DNA of 11,891 nucleotides from Bacteroidales bacterium (GTDB lineage: Bacteria; Bacteroidota; Bacteroidia; Bacteroidales; UBA1715): assembly GCA_017618935.1 (NCBI GenBank), contig JAFZTG010000162.1, positions 1 to 11,891 of the forward strand. Direction: 5' to 3'. A program made the translations under genes and the position numbers. Of the stretch, positions 1 to 7,807 are shown in pieces. Below the pieces are notes generated by a model. It saw nothing but the letters and a program-made list of their open reading frames with translations. It searched no databases and was not told the DNA's origin. How positions within the stretch are numbered: the stretch's first letter is position 1; each line of letters starts with the position of its first letter.

Positions 1-663
1 TATGCAGGCGGCGGTACATGCTTTTCGGGCAACGGCACCTTTGTCCTTGTTGGAACAACCGACATAGATTTTCATATCTTTCTTGTTCGTCTTGCGTAAC
101 TCGATGATGTGTCGTGGACAAGCCGTTGCGCATTGACCGCAGGCCGTACAGATTTTTGTGTCAAATTCCGGCAGTTTCGTTTCTGGATTGATTTTGATTC
201 CACCAAACTGACATGCTCTTTCGCAGTCACCCAAACCAATACAGCCAAATGAACAAGCCGTGTCGCTCGAAATTTGCGTTGCGACAAAAGCACACGACGA
301 AATTCCTTCAAAGTTGATTGTCTTTGGCCGTTTGTCGCACGAACCTTTACATTTAATTACGGCAACACGCATTTCGGCACTTTCAACGGATTTACCCAGA
401 AAGACACCGATTTTATTCATCGTGTCGGCTCCGCCCGCGGTACAATTTAGCCCTTCGAGCGAAGGCGAGTCAACAAGTTGCTGGGCGAATTTCTTACAAC
501 CAGGGAATCCGCAACCACCGCAGTTTGCGCCGGGCAACATGGATTCAACTTCACCATAAAGGGGATTTTCATCCGTCTTAAATTTCTTTGCGACGAAATA
601 CAATGCAAGTCCGGCGATTATGCCGATTATGCAAAGAAGTAATATGGAATGTACTATCGTCAT
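1..663 (-). CDS. rnfB: RnfB, iron-sulfur subunit of the Rnf ion-translocating electron transport complex (3' end cut by window)
   Basis: Rnf couples electron transfer between ferredoxin and NAD to ion movement across the inner membrane; RnfB is its multi-cluster Fe-S subunit on the cytoplasmic side. The reading frame is open from an ATG at 663 to the window edge (221 codons visible), so the C-terminus is missing. I see an N-terminal membrane anchor (residues about 5-24), the RnfB-type cluster motif CGGCGFPGC (48-56) with C74 as a likely fourth ligand, a further Cys set at C137, C141, C147 and C151, and a ferredoxin motif CTACGQCATACP (172-183). C203, C216 and C220 look like the start of the next cluster. 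The start is 4 bp after the rseC stop, so the two are almost surely co-transcribed. Other rnf genes are expected just left of the window. The family call is firm. Confidence 0.93.
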   Translation of the reverse strand, partial: MTIVHSILLLCIIGIIAGLALYFVAKKFKTDENPLYGEVESMLPGANCGGCGFPGCKKFAQQLVDSPSLEGLNCTAGGADTMNKIGVFLGKSVESAEMRVAVIKCKGSCDKRPKTINFEGISSCAFVATQISSDTACSFGCIGLGDCERACQFGGIKINPETKLPEFDTKICTACGQCATACPRHIIELRKTNKKDMKIYVGCSNKDKGAVARKACTAACI

Positions 664-667
664 AGTT

Positions 668-1078
668 TTATTGTATTAGCGAGAACGAGAATTTCCGTTC
701 TAACAAGTTATTCTTTTTATATAAAACCACATAGTAGCAAACGACAAGCGTAAGCGAGATTACAGTGGCTATTAGTTCGTTAGAAAATTTTAGACCGATG
801 AATAGGGTAGCAATAAGAATAAAAAGCGGTATTATGTATGCCAATAATACCGCTTGAGTGCCTAATGACGAATCCATTGTTACGTGGATTTCATCGCCTA
901 TTTGAATGTTCTTGAAATCTTTGTTTTGTACGTGGACGACCTTTTCGGATATTTCGGTAAAACCACATATGTTTTTTGCATGACAATCGCCGCACGCCGA
1001 TTCGGTAGCAATCGCTACCGTAATCATATCGTCCGAAATAGACTGGACGACACCTTTGTGGGCAATTGAGCAACTCAT
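668..1078 (-). CDS. rseC: RseC/SoxR-reducing-system family inner-membrane protein
   Basis: This is a 136-residue protein of the RseC family. In proteobacteria, members act with the Rsx/Rnf complex in keeping SoxR reduced, or with sigma-E signalling; in Bacteroidetes the gene typically heads the rnf locus and its precise role is not settled. The N-terminal half is a small soluble domain with cysteines C29, C32 and C38 (CGDCHAKNIC), a plausible metal or redox site. Two hydrophobic helices follow at about 76-96 and 101-120, giving a hairpin in the inner membrane, and then a short charged tail. It starts 9 bp after the purA stop and ends 4 bp before rnfB. Linkage to rnfB strongly supports the family call. 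A SoxR-specific role is not implied, because no soxR is visible. Confidence 0.88.
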   Translation of the reverse strand: MSCSIAHKGVVQSISDDMITVAIATESACGDCHAKNICGFTEISEKVVHVQNKDFKNIQIGDEIHVTMDSSLGTQAVLLAYIIPLFILIATLFIGLKFSNELIATVISLTLVVCYYVVLYKKNNLLERKFSFSLIQ

Positions 1079-1087
1079 GATTTCATC

Positions 1088-2362
1088 TTATCTAAATATT
1101 GTTCTGTTTCTGTCAGGACCAATTGAAACGATTTTTACAGGAACTCCTGTCTCTTTTTCTATAAATTCAATATAGTCCTTGATTTCTTTTGGCAAATCTG
1201 CAAAATTCGTTGTCGTCAATTCTTGTTTCCAACCTTTGAATTCCGTGTAGATTGGTTCTGCGTTTTCCAAATCGTTTGGCAAATAGTCTATTACTTTGCC
1301 TTTATATTTATATGCAGTACAAACTTTTATCGTGTCGAAGTTGTTCATCACGTCGATTTTCATCATAAACAATTGCGTAACGCCATTCAACATGATAGCA
1401 TATTTCAACGCAACCAAGTCCAACCAACCACAACGACGGGCACGACCTGTCGTAGCACCAAATTCGCCACCATTTTGACGAAGCGTTTCGCCAGTTTCGT
1501 CAAATAATTCGGTAGGGAATGGACCACTGCCGACACGTGTACAATATGCTTTGAAGATTCCGAACACTTCGCCTATCTTACTTGGCGCAAGTCCAAGTCC
1601 CGTGCACGCTCCGGCAGTTATTGTGTTCGAAGAAGTTACGAAAGGATATGAGCCGAATTCTATATCCAGCAATGTTCCTTGAGCTCCTTCGCACAACATT
1701 GTTTTTCCGGAATTAAGAGCTTTGTTTACATAAAATTCCGTATCCTCGATTTGGAGAGATTGAATCAGTTTTATACCTTCGAACCAGTCTTTTTCGTATG
1801 CGTCAATGTCGAATGTGTATTCGTAATTCTTGAGAATATTTAAATGCGTTTGCTTGCATTGATTGTATTTCTCTTCAAAGTTGTTCAACAAATCGCCGAC
1901 ACGCAAACCTGTACGGGCAATTTTATCGGTGTATGTTGGACCGATTCCTTTTTTTGTGGAACCAATTTTGTTTGCGCCTTTTGAGTTCTCGTATGCCTCG
2001 TCCAATGCCTTGTGTGACGGAAGAATAATGTGGGCGCGGGTAGAGATAATCAACGTCTTCTTTACGTCAATGCCTTGTGCCGCAAGTTTGTCAACTTCTT
2101 CCTTGAAGATGAACGGGTCAATTACCACGCCGTTTCCAATAATATTGATTGCATTTGGACGGAAAACGCCCGACGGAATCGTGTGGAGCACGTGTTTTAC
2201 ATTATTGAAAACCAATGTGTGACCAGCATTCGGACCACCTTGAAAACGTGCGATAATGTCATATTTCGGTGTTAAAACATCTACGATTTTACCTTTCCCT
2301 TCGTCGCCCCATTGTAGTCCCAACAATACGTCAGCCGACTTACCATTACATTTTGTATTCAT
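1088..2362 (-). CDS. purA: Adenylosuccinate synthetase
   Basis: PurA condenses IMP with aspartate, using GTP, to form adenylosuccinate, the first committed step to AMP. It is cytoplasmic and works as a dimer. The 424-residue length is normal for the family. The GTP-binding loop reads GLQWGDEGKGK (15-25), with D20 as the catalytic aspartate and H48 in GGPNAGHT as the catalytic histidine; their 28-residue spacing matches Asp13 and His41 of the E. coli enzyme. The second signature, GIGPTYTDKIARTG, lies near residue 140. GATTGRARRCGWLD and the C-terminal IGPDRNRT are also family-typical. It lies 105 bp after the rel stop; I find no perfect TAnnTTTG box there, only a near match, TATATTTA (minus strand, 2398-2405). 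It probably leads the purA-rseC-rnfB transcript. PurA is a known ppGpp-inhibited enzyme in E. coli, which makes the neighbouring rel gene notable. Confidence 0.98.
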   Translation of the reverse strand: MNTKCNGKSADVLLGLQWGDEGKGKIVDVLTPKYDIIARFQGGPNAGHTLVFNNVKHVLHTIPSGVFRPNAINIIGNGVVIDPFIFKEEVDKLAAQGIDVKKTLIISTRAHIILPSHKALDEAYENSKGANKIGSTKKGIGPTYTDKIARTGLRVGDLLNNFEEKYNQCKQTHLNILKNYEYTFDIDAYEKDWFEGIKLIQSLQIEDTEFYVNKALNSGKTMLCEGAQGTLLDIEFGSYPFVTSSNTITAGACTGLGLAPSKIGEVFGIFKAYCTRVGSGPFPTELFDETGETLRQNGGEFGATTGRARRCGWLDLVALKYAIMLNGVTQLFMMKIDVMNNFDTIKVCTAYKYKGKVIDYLPNDLENAEPIYTEFKGWKQELTTTNFADLPKEIKDYIEFIEKETGVPVKIVSIGPDRNRTIFR

Positions 2363-2457
2363 TCTATTTTGCTATTATATATAATTCAAAAACCTTGTAA
2401 ATATAGTTAAAATTTGCTTTTGACTATACAAAATAAGAGGAAAGTTGATAATAATTT

Positions 2458-2479
2458 TCAACAAATTCTATTTTGTTGA
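2458..2479 (-). terminator. Weak hairpin over the rel stop codon
   Basis: The 8-base arms TCAACAAA and TTTGTTGA are perfectly complementary around a 6-nt loop, and the TAG stop of rel (2470-2468) lies in the loop and arm. The stem is AT-rich and is followed on the minus strand by an AT-rich stretch without a clean U-tract. It may be a weak terminator or processing site between rel and purA, or chance in AT-rich DNA. Confidence 0.25.
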
Positions 2480-4690
2480 TTTTGTTTCGTTTACGGTAAA
2501 GGTGCGTTGTTCAATTCTTTGTACCTTTTCAACGCTTTTCAACTTCTGTAACGACATCATTATCGTATTAAGTTGTTGTGTGTCATGAATATAGAGGTCG
2601 AAATATGCGGTAAATTCTTTTTCCACAGTTTCAATGTGTACGGTACGGATGTTTACGTTCAATTGGTGAGCAATTACAGCAGAAATCTCGTTAAGTATGC
2701 CGATTCGGTCTTTACCTTTAATTAAAATCGAAGTCAGAAATACTTGTTCGTGACGACTAATCCATTTGATTTTTTCGGCTTTTTGCGTCAGTTGCTTTTC
2801 AATTGCAATCGGACAATTTTGATTGTGAATTTCGTATCCGTCGTCGGTCTTAAAACCAATCACCGAATCGCCTGGAATAGGGTGACAACAGTCGGCAATC
2901 GTATAATGTGTGGAGTTTTGTAAGACTTTTGTGCTTGGGTCCTCGTTTTGCGTCGTGTTGCTTTCTTCCGTGTCAAATAGTTTCAGCCCCCAAAACAGGA
3001 TTTTCTTCTTCTTACGTTTTTGCATGGCAAATTCCACGAATTTTTCTTTGTCGAGTTCGCCTGCACCAAATTTCTCAAATAATTCGTTTTTATCAACTAC
3101 GCCGTAACCTTGCACCAATTTGGTGATGACAGTGTCGGTGTTTGGAATTTCTTTTTCTTCCAACAAGCGTTCCACGATTTGTTGCCCACGGAGCGTGTCA
3201 ATTTTTTTCTCGTTTTTCAAGGCTTGTTGTAATGCATTGTTCGCTTTTGCCGTCGCAATGAAATCAAGCCACTCTCGTTGTGGTGTCTGCGTTTCCGAAG
3301 TAAGAATCTCCACCTGGTCGCCACTTTTCAGTTTATAATCGAGAGCAACGATTTTTTGTTTGTTGATTCTTGCTCCAATTGCGTGGTCGCCAATCTTGGA
3401 ATGTATGTCGTATGCAAAGTCCAGGGCCGTGGCACCAATAGGGAAGCGGCGCATTTCGCCTTTGGGCGTGAAGGCAAATATGTCGGATGAATACAAGTTC
3501 ATCTTGAATTCGTCCAAGAATTTCAATGCATTCTCATCGGGACTTTCCAACGAAGCCCGTACTTTTTTGAGCCAAACTTCAAACTGGCTTTGTTCCTGAC
3601 CTTCAACGTTTTTGTATCTCCAGTGAGCCGCATATCCCAATTCGGCAATTTCGTCCATTCTCTCTGTCCTAATCTGCACCTCGACCCATGTTCCGTCGGG
3701 ACCCATCACCGTTGTCTGCAATGATTCGTAACCATTGTCTTTCGGAGTGGAAATCCAGTCTCGCAAGCGTTCAGGGTTTGGAGTGTAAATGTCTGTAATA
3801 TAGGAATATACACGCCAACAAAGAGCCTTTTCGTCTTCGTGGGCAACGTCTTTCAGAATAATTCTGACAGCAAAAACGTCGTAGATATTTTCAAACGTAA
3901 GATTCTTACGCTTCATTTTTGCATAAATGGAAGCGATTGATTTTGAACGACTTGAAACGTTGTAGTTAATGTTGTTCTGCTCCAAAATCATCATAATCGG
4001 AATCATGAAACGATTGAGGTAGTGAACGCGTTTTTTCTCGCTTCCGCGCAATTTGTGAAGAATGTCGTAATATGCCTCAGGTTCAAGATATTTCAGACAT
4101 AAATCTTCCAAATCACGTTTGATTTTGTTAAAGCCAAGTCGTTCTGCAAGAGGGACGAACAAGGTCTGTGTTTCTTCGGCAATGCGTTTTTGTTTTTCTG
4201 GATTCATTGAATCTAGAGTACGCATATTGTGCAGACGGTCGGCAAGTTTAATCATAATCACACGAATGTCTTCCGACAAGGTGAATATGATTTTTCTGAA
4301 ATTTTCGGCTTGTCCTTCCTTGTTTTTCAATACACCGCGGATTTTTGTCAGACCATCGACAATTTGAGCCACTTTCGGCCCAAACATATCGTTTATGTCT
4401 TCAAGCGTGGTGTCGGTGTCCTCAACCACGTCGTGCAAGAGGGCACATATAATGGATGTGGCGCCAAGGCCGATTTCTTCCGAGGCAATTTTTGCAACGG
4501 CAATAGGGTGCAGAATGTACGGCTCGCCCGACTTGCGACGAACGCCGTAGTGCGCTTCGTTGGCAAGGTCAAACGCTTTGCGAACCAGGGCGAGGGTTTC
4601 CTCGTCCTTTCTGCATTTTGGAGAATTTCTTAAAATTTCGTTAAACTGAAATTCTATATTATCTTTTTCTTCCTGCGAAAATTCCGCCAT
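2468..4690 (-). CDS. rel: Bifunctional (p)ppGpp synthetase/hydrolase, RelA/SpoT (Rel) family
   Basis: This cytoplasmic enzyme makes and degrades the stringent-response alarmone (p)ppGpp. At 740 residues it is a full-length Rel. The hydrolase HD domain is intact: H61, H86-D87 in ALLHDVVEDT, and D151 in KLADRLHNMRT are the expected metal ligands. The synthetase domain follows, with RSKSIASIYAKMKRKN (248-263), DNGYESLQTTV (318-328) and the catalytic glutamate E337 in VEVQIRTERM. The charge signature is RLRD (308-311), on the RxKD side of the family (bifunctional enzymes) and not the ExDD of synthetase-only RelA. The C-terminal regulatory half has a TGS domain (about 403-465), a conserved-cysteine region with C601, C602 and C626, and an ACT domain (about 652-728). 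The ATG at 4690 is preceded by a -7 box. The gene stands between batE and purA on the same strand. Confidence 0.97.
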   Translation of the reverse strand: MAEFSQEEKDNIEFQFNEILRNSPKCRKDEETLALVRKAFDLANEAHYGVRRKSGEPYILHPIAVAKIASEEIGLGATSIICALLHDVVEDTDTTLEDINDMFGPKVAQIVDGLTKIRGVLKNKEGQAENFRKIIFTLSEDIRVIMIKLADRLHNMRTLDSMNPEKQKRIAEETQTLFVPLAERLGFNKIKRDLEDLCLKYLEPEAYYDILHKLRGSEKKRVHYLNRFMIPIMMILEQNNINYNVSSRSKSIASIYAKMKRKNLTFENIYDVFAVRIILKDVAHEDEKALCWRVYSYITDIYTPNPERLRDWISTPKDNGYESLQTTVMGPDGTWVEVQIRTERMDEIAELGYAAHWRYKNVEGQEQSQFEVWLKKVRASLESPDENALKFLDEFKMNLYSSDIFAFTPKGEMRRFPIGATALDFAYDIHSKIGDHAIGARINKQKIVALDYKLKSGDQVEILTSETQTPQREWLDFIATAKANNALQQALKNEKKIDTLRGQQIVERLLEEKEIPNTDTVITKLVQGYGVVDKNELFEKFGAGELDKEKFVEFAMQKRKKKKILFWGLKLFDTEESNTTQNEDPSTKVLQNSTHYTIADCCHPIPGDSVIGFKTDDGYEIHNQNCPIAIEKQLTQKAEKIKWISRHEQVFLTSILIKGKDRIGILNEISAVIAHQLNVNIRTVHIETVEKEFTAYFDLYIHDTQQLNTIMMSLQKLKSVEKVQRIEQRTFTVNETKSTK

Positions 4691-4712
4691 TGCTTAATTT
4701 TTTCAATCCTTA

Positions 4713-4720
4713 CAAAAGTA
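4713..4720 (-). promoter_or_regulatory. Bacteroidetes -7 promoter element upstream of rel
   Basis: On the minus strand the octamer is TACTTTTG, a full match to the Bacteroidetes TAnnTTTG consensus, about 23 nt upstream of the rel ATG. This implies a short leader. I see no clear TTTG-type -33 element at the expected distance. Confidence 0.6.
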
Positions 4721-4843
4721 CGATTTTTTTTGGAATACACGAAGATTGTCACTTTTTGTATTAACCAATTATTAAACATTTTGCTGAATGCTATTGTAAA
4801 TAATAATGTATGGTTTTTGAAGGATGTGAAATAATGAGGTATT

Positions 4844-4877
4844 TCTCCTCGAAAGTTTATTGAACTGCTTTCGGAGA
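4844..4877 (-). terminator. Possible terminator hairpin downstream of batE
   Basis: Beginning 9 nt beyond the batE stop, the minus strand reads TCTCCGAAAG, a 12-nt loop, then CTTTCGAGGAGA. This gives a 10-bp stem with a 2-nt bulge. The following DNA is AT-rich (AATACCTCATTATT) but has no continuous U-tract, so it may be an imperfect intrinsic terminator or an RNA-stabilising hairpin. Its place between batE and the rel promoter fits a transcript boundary. Confidence 0.4.
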
Positions 4878-4885
4878 TAAGATAA

Positions 4886-5644
4886 TCAAATCCGTTCAAT
4901 ATATTCTTTCATAATCCATCCTTCTTTGCCGTTGCCCAATTCAACTTTGAGCCAGTCAAAGGCTTCTTCGATGATTTTCACTTTAATGCCGCCGTGTATT
5001 GTCGCCAAATCCATTGAGGTCACTGTCGGTTCGGTTTTGATGCTTGTGGTTGGTTCAACAACAATGGCGTATTCGTGGGAATTTAGTTCATCGTATCGTG
5101 ATTCGGCACAGCAAATCGACAAAATTCCGAAGACAAGGCCGCATAAGAGTGAAACAAGGGCTATTTTCTTGCGGAGCAAAATTTGCGAGAACAAGAACAG
5201 GCAGACCGAAACGGCAAAAATCACCGCAAATATGATCCCGAGAATCGCCCACGTGTCAACGGCCAGAAGACGATAGAACTTTTGATACATTCGTGGCAGA
5301 AAACCCAACGAAAGATGTTCTATGTTGTCGGGTTGCTGACTGTAGGCAAAAGCAAGATTGTATTGTATGTCCTTGTCGTTAGGCGAGAGCAGGAGTGCTT
5401 TTTCATAGTTCAAGATTGCTTTGGGCAATTCGTTCATTTTGAAATAGGCATTGCCCAAATTGTAATATAATTCCGCACTTTCCGAACCATTTGCCACTGA
5501 TTGTTCGCAAAGGTCAACGACAGTTTGATAATCTTGACTTTTGTACAATTCGGGTATCGTTTCCGAGATGGAAATTGTGTCATTTTGTGCAAATAAATTG
5601 CAAAATACTGATATAGAGAATAAAACTACAAAAAATCGTTTCAT
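4886..5644 (-). CDS. batE: BatE-like aerotolerance protein: TPR, two membrane helices, C-terminal SH3-like domain
   Basis: This 252-residue protein has a signal peptide (MKRFFVVLFSISVFCNLFAQ), a TPR region (about 57-104, with AELYYNLGNAYFKMNELPKA typical of a TPR helix pair), two membrane helices (about 132-155 and 161-179) and a C-terminal bacterial SH3-like domain (about 188-250, ending in GKEGWIMKEYIE). This order is that of BatE, the last protein of the Bacteroides aerotolerance (bat) locus. The TPR part should be periplasmic; the side holding the SH3 domain also appears periplasmic given two helices. BatE is thought to act with BatD and von Willebrand-type BatA and BatB in an envelope complex linked to oxygen tolerance, but its biochemistry is not established. 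It starts 2 bp after the batD stop, so translation is probably coupled. Confidence 0.85.
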   Translation of the reverse strand: MKRFFVVLFSISVFCNLFAQNDTISISETIPELYKSQDYQTVVDLCEQSVANGSESAELYYNLGNAYFKMNELPKAILNYEKALLLSPNDKDIQYNLAFAYSQQPDNIEHLSLGFLPRMYQKFYRLLAVDTWAILGIIFAVIFAVSVCLFLFSQILLRKKIALVSLLCGLVFGILSICCAESRYDELNSHEYAIVVEPTTSIKTEPTVTSMDLATIHGGIKVKIIEEAFDWLKVELGNGKEGWIMKEYIERI

Positions 5645-5646
5645 GC

Positions 5647-7488
5647 TTATTTCTTTTTTTGTTCAAATTCTTGAATGACATTGCCTGCTTCGGTAAAGAG
5701 TTCTTCTTTGCCTTTTACGTCGGCAGCAGGGGCGAAACGGGCGAATTCGCAACGTTGCAGAACTTGTATGAGTTTGTCGATGAGCGATTCGTCAATATTG
5801 CGTTCCAGTAATCGTTCCTTAATTTTGTCGGTTGTCAAATCTACTTGTTCAATGGTGAACTTGTCGGCAACGTAGCCCCAGAGTGCTTTGGCAACTTCTT
5901 CGTAGTAAAGTGCATCTTCGTTTGATTCAAGATATTTCCGAGCCGTTTTCAGTCGTTTTTGCGATTCTTTGTTTGCACCGCGCATTTTCATTCCCGACAC
6001 ATCGCTACGGAGTTCAATTTGTTTCCGACGGACAAGAATAAATCCTATCATTCCAAGTGCAATGAGCAGATTTACAATCCAATAGGCTGTTGAACGGAAG
6101 AAATATCCTGTGTTTTTTCGGAGTTGTAAATCACCAGTTTTTATAAAATGTATGTCGTTACCAAACTGCACGTCTTCTTTGGTCGTTTGTGTGTAGTTCG
6201 ACACCACGCCGCCGTTGTTCGTGCCTTTTGTGACGGTGATTTGGATTTCGTCAGTCGAGATTGTTTTGTACGATTTTGTCTCGGCGTTAAAATATTGCAT
6301 TTCTATTGCCGGAATCGTGAAATTGCCTTCGCGACGGGGGAGAATCACGTATTCAAATGTTTTGGAACCTTTGTCGCCCGTTGTTGTCGTGCTGAAATTG
6401 TCGGTGACTTTTGGGTCATACACCTCGAAATCCTGCGGAAACGTGATGTTCGGTTTGGTCAGCAACGAGAAATTTCCTTCGCCTTTTACAGTAACTTTCA
6501 GTGAGAATGCCTCGTTTGCCGGAATGGTCGTCACGTCGGTTTTTGCCGAGATTGAGAAATTTCCGACAGCACCAGTGAAATTCGCCGATTTTCCTGCGGG
6601 GAATGGTTTTACAGTGATGGTTATCGGTTTGCTTTCAATAACACGACGGTCTATTTTTCGTTGGGAGAATCCCCAGAAACCACCCGATGTGTAGCCTGTA
6701 AGCACGTTGCAGTCAACCTTGAACGGGGTGATGGTAAGTTTGCCGTCTTTTTGTGGATAAATCACAACTCGTTGGAACAGAATGGAATAGTATTGCTGCC
6801 CGTTGATGGATTCTTCCTTGTATTCCAGTTTCTGTGGTTGTTCAAGCACTCGTTTGAAAAACCCGTTGAAATCGGGGAGCGAATGGTCGTTTATGCTCGT
6901 AATGTCTTTGTTTGTGTAAAGTTTTATAGTCGCCAAAATCGGTTCGCCGATGTATGCGGTCGATTTATTCACGAAAACCCGTGCAAACACGTCGTTGCTG
7001 GCTGTTTCAGGTTGCGGATCGTCTTGTGCATATTGGTTGGAGTAGTTGTTATTTTGCTGACGTTGCTGTTGCGTCTGCTGTGCCGCGTTTGCTGCTGTGG
7101 TATTATCAACGACTTCGATATTTTGAGCCTTGCTGCGATAGGTTTTCCCGTCAATTTTCACCGAAGCGATGGGAATGGGGAATGTACCTTTTTTTGTGGC
7201 ACGGAATTGTCGTGTTTCGGTGTACGTGTAATTTTTTGTTATATTGCCGTTCACAATGCTGATGCTGCTGCTTGAACTTGTTTGTGGTCGTCCCGATGCC
7301 TGAATTTCGTCGCAGGTTTCAATCGAGAATTGATTTCCCGGGTCGGTGTTGATGGAGTAGCGCACATGAAACAATTCTCCTTCGACGGCAACTTTCGGCG
7401 CACTTACCGAAATAGTGATGTTATCTTGTGCTATTGCACTGATTATTAGAAAAATATTGAAAAATATAACTGAAAAAATATGTTTCAT
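5647..7488 (-). CDS. batD: BatD-like oxygen-tolerance membrane protein
   Basis: I read this as BatD, a large single-pass envelope protein of the bat locus with unresolved function. From the ATG at 7488 it is 613 residues: a signal peptide (MKHIFSVIFFNIFLIISAIAQ without its last residue, cleavage near residue 20), a beta-rich N-terminal Ig-like domain, a Gln/Asn-rich linker (about 135-155), further beta domains (about 166-420), one membrane helix (about 468-487, YWIVNLLIALGMIGFILV), and a cytoplasmic alpha-helical tail of about 125 residues. The frame extends to an in-frame ATG at 7515, but I reject that start: it falls inside the -7 promoter box and would put nine residues ahead of a complete signal peptide. 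batE follows after 2 bp. The usual upstream partners batA, batB and batC are not next to it; a divergent noncoding region is there instead. Confidence 0.85.
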   Translation of the reverse strand: MKHIFSVIFFNIFLIISAIAQDNITISVSAPKVAVEGELFHVRYSINTDPGNQFSIETCDEIQASGRPQTSSSSSISIVNGNITKNYTYTETRQFRATKKGTFPIPIASVKIDGKTYRSKAQNIEVVDNTTAANAAQQTQQQRQQNNNYSNQYAQDDPQPETASNDVFARVFVNKSTAYIGEPILATIKLYTNKDITSINDHSLPDFNGFFKRVLEQPQKLEYKEESINGQQYYSILFQRVVIYPQKDGKLTITPFKVDCNVLTGYTSGGFWGFSQRKIDRRVIESKPITITVKPFPAGKSANFTGAVGNFSISAKTDVTTIPANEAFSLKVTVKGEGNFSLLTKPNITFPQDFEVYDPKVTDNFSTTTTGDKGSKTFEYVILPRREGNFTIPAIEMQYFNAETKSYKTISTDEIQITVTKGTNNGGVVSNYTQTTKEDVQFGNDIHFIKTGDLQLRKNTGYFFRSTAYWIVNLLIALGMIGFILVRRKQIELRSDVSGMKMRGANKESQKRLKTARKYLESNEDALYYEEVAKALWGYVADKFTIEQVDLTTDKIKERLLERNIDESLIDKLIQVLQRCEFARFAPAADVKGKEELFTEAGNVIQEFEQKKK

Positions 7489-7512
7489 TGATACTAACGA
7501 TTTTTCCGAATG

Positions 7513-7520
7513 CAAAGATA
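7513..7520 (-). promoter_or_regulatory. Bacteroidetes -7 promoter element upstream of batD
   Basis: The minus strand reads TATCTTTGC, a textbook TAnnTTTG box followed by the often-seen C. It ends 24 nt before the batD ATG at 7488. This places transcription start a little before 7500 and rules out the in-frame ATG at 7515. It also indicates that batDE is transcribed from its own promoter. Confidence 0.7.
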
Positions 7521-7574
7521 TAATTTTTCAATGATTGTTGAGTGAAACGATGAAAAAAGGGAAATGTTATGTTT

Positions 7575-7715
7575 TTATCACGGTTCTTTCGTTTCACTTT
7601 CTGTTGCTGAAGACAGAAAGTGAAAGATGCTTGAAAATCAGTAATCTTTATCTTTTACAAAAAAAACGTCAGAATCTTCGCAAAAAGTCTAAATGAAAGA
7701 ACCGTGTCGTGATAA
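7575..7715. repeat. Nested inverted repeat of about 140 bp between batD and the secreted-protein gene
   Basis: This occupies most of the 319-bp noncoding stretch 7489-7807. An outer pair, CACGGTTCTTTC (7579-7590) and GAAAGAACCGTG (7695-7706), is perfect over 12 bp. It is flanked by TTATCAC (7575-7581) and GTGATAA (7709-7715), so the right arm carries a 5-bp insertion relative to the left. Similarity between the arms continues inward imperfectly (GTTTCACTTTCTG against ATTTAGACTTTTTG) to about 40 bp. Nested on the left is a perfect 13-bp hairpin, TTTCACTTTCTGT (7592-7604) and ACAGAAAGTGAAA (7613-7625), with an 8-nt loop. The inner hairpin and the extended outer pairing use the same bases, so they are mutually exclusive. 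It has no coding capacity. It could be a MITE-like element with terminal inverted repeats, a structured RNA, or a regulatory region. Confidence 0.7.
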
Positions 7716-7759
7716 TAGATTTTTTCCTTTAAAATGTATATAATTTTGAAAAATAAGCA

Positions 7760-7767
7760 TATATTTG
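7760..7767 (+). promoter_or_regulatory. Bacteroidetes -7 promoter element for the 319-aa secreted-protein gene
   Basis: TATATTTG followed by C is a full TAnnTTTG match 40 nt upstream of the ATG at 7808. A second match, TAATTTTG, lies at 7741-7748. No convincing -33 TTTG sits at the usual distance from either, so the exact start is uncertain. Confidence 0.5.
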
Positions 7768-7793
7768 CATTAGGGATTTTAGTTTTTTGTCAG

Positions 7794-7800
7794 AAAGGAG
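7794..7800 (+). promoter_or_regulatory. Shine-Dalgarno sequence that fixes the start at 7808
   Basis: AAAGGAG lies 7 nt before the ATG at 7808. This is near-ideal pairing and spacing, and unusual because most Bacteroidetes genes, including those in the minus-strand block here, lack a clear Shine-Dalgarno sequence. It argues against the upstream in-frame TTG at 7787. Confidence 0.6.
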
Positions 7801-7807
7801 TGTGTGT

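Noticed and set aside
72..559. Open frames on both strands over the left end
   Set aside because: The whole region is covered by the rnfB frame, which has all expected cysteine motifs; the others are out-of-frame shadows.
4654..4899. 81-codon minus-strand frame between batE and rel
   Set aside because: It overlaps the ends of both genes and covers the rel promoter and the possible batE terminator; the product is low in information and looks like translated noncoding DNA.
6661..7275. 204-codon plus-strand open frame opposite batD
   Set aside because: It lies wholly within batD on the other strand, its product has no recognisable motif and an odd Cys/Phe/Val-rich composition, and batD itself is well supported.
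7489..7515. Longer batD with start at 7515
   Set aside because: That ATG falls inside the TATCTTTG promoter box, and a complete signal peptide begins at the ATG at 7488.
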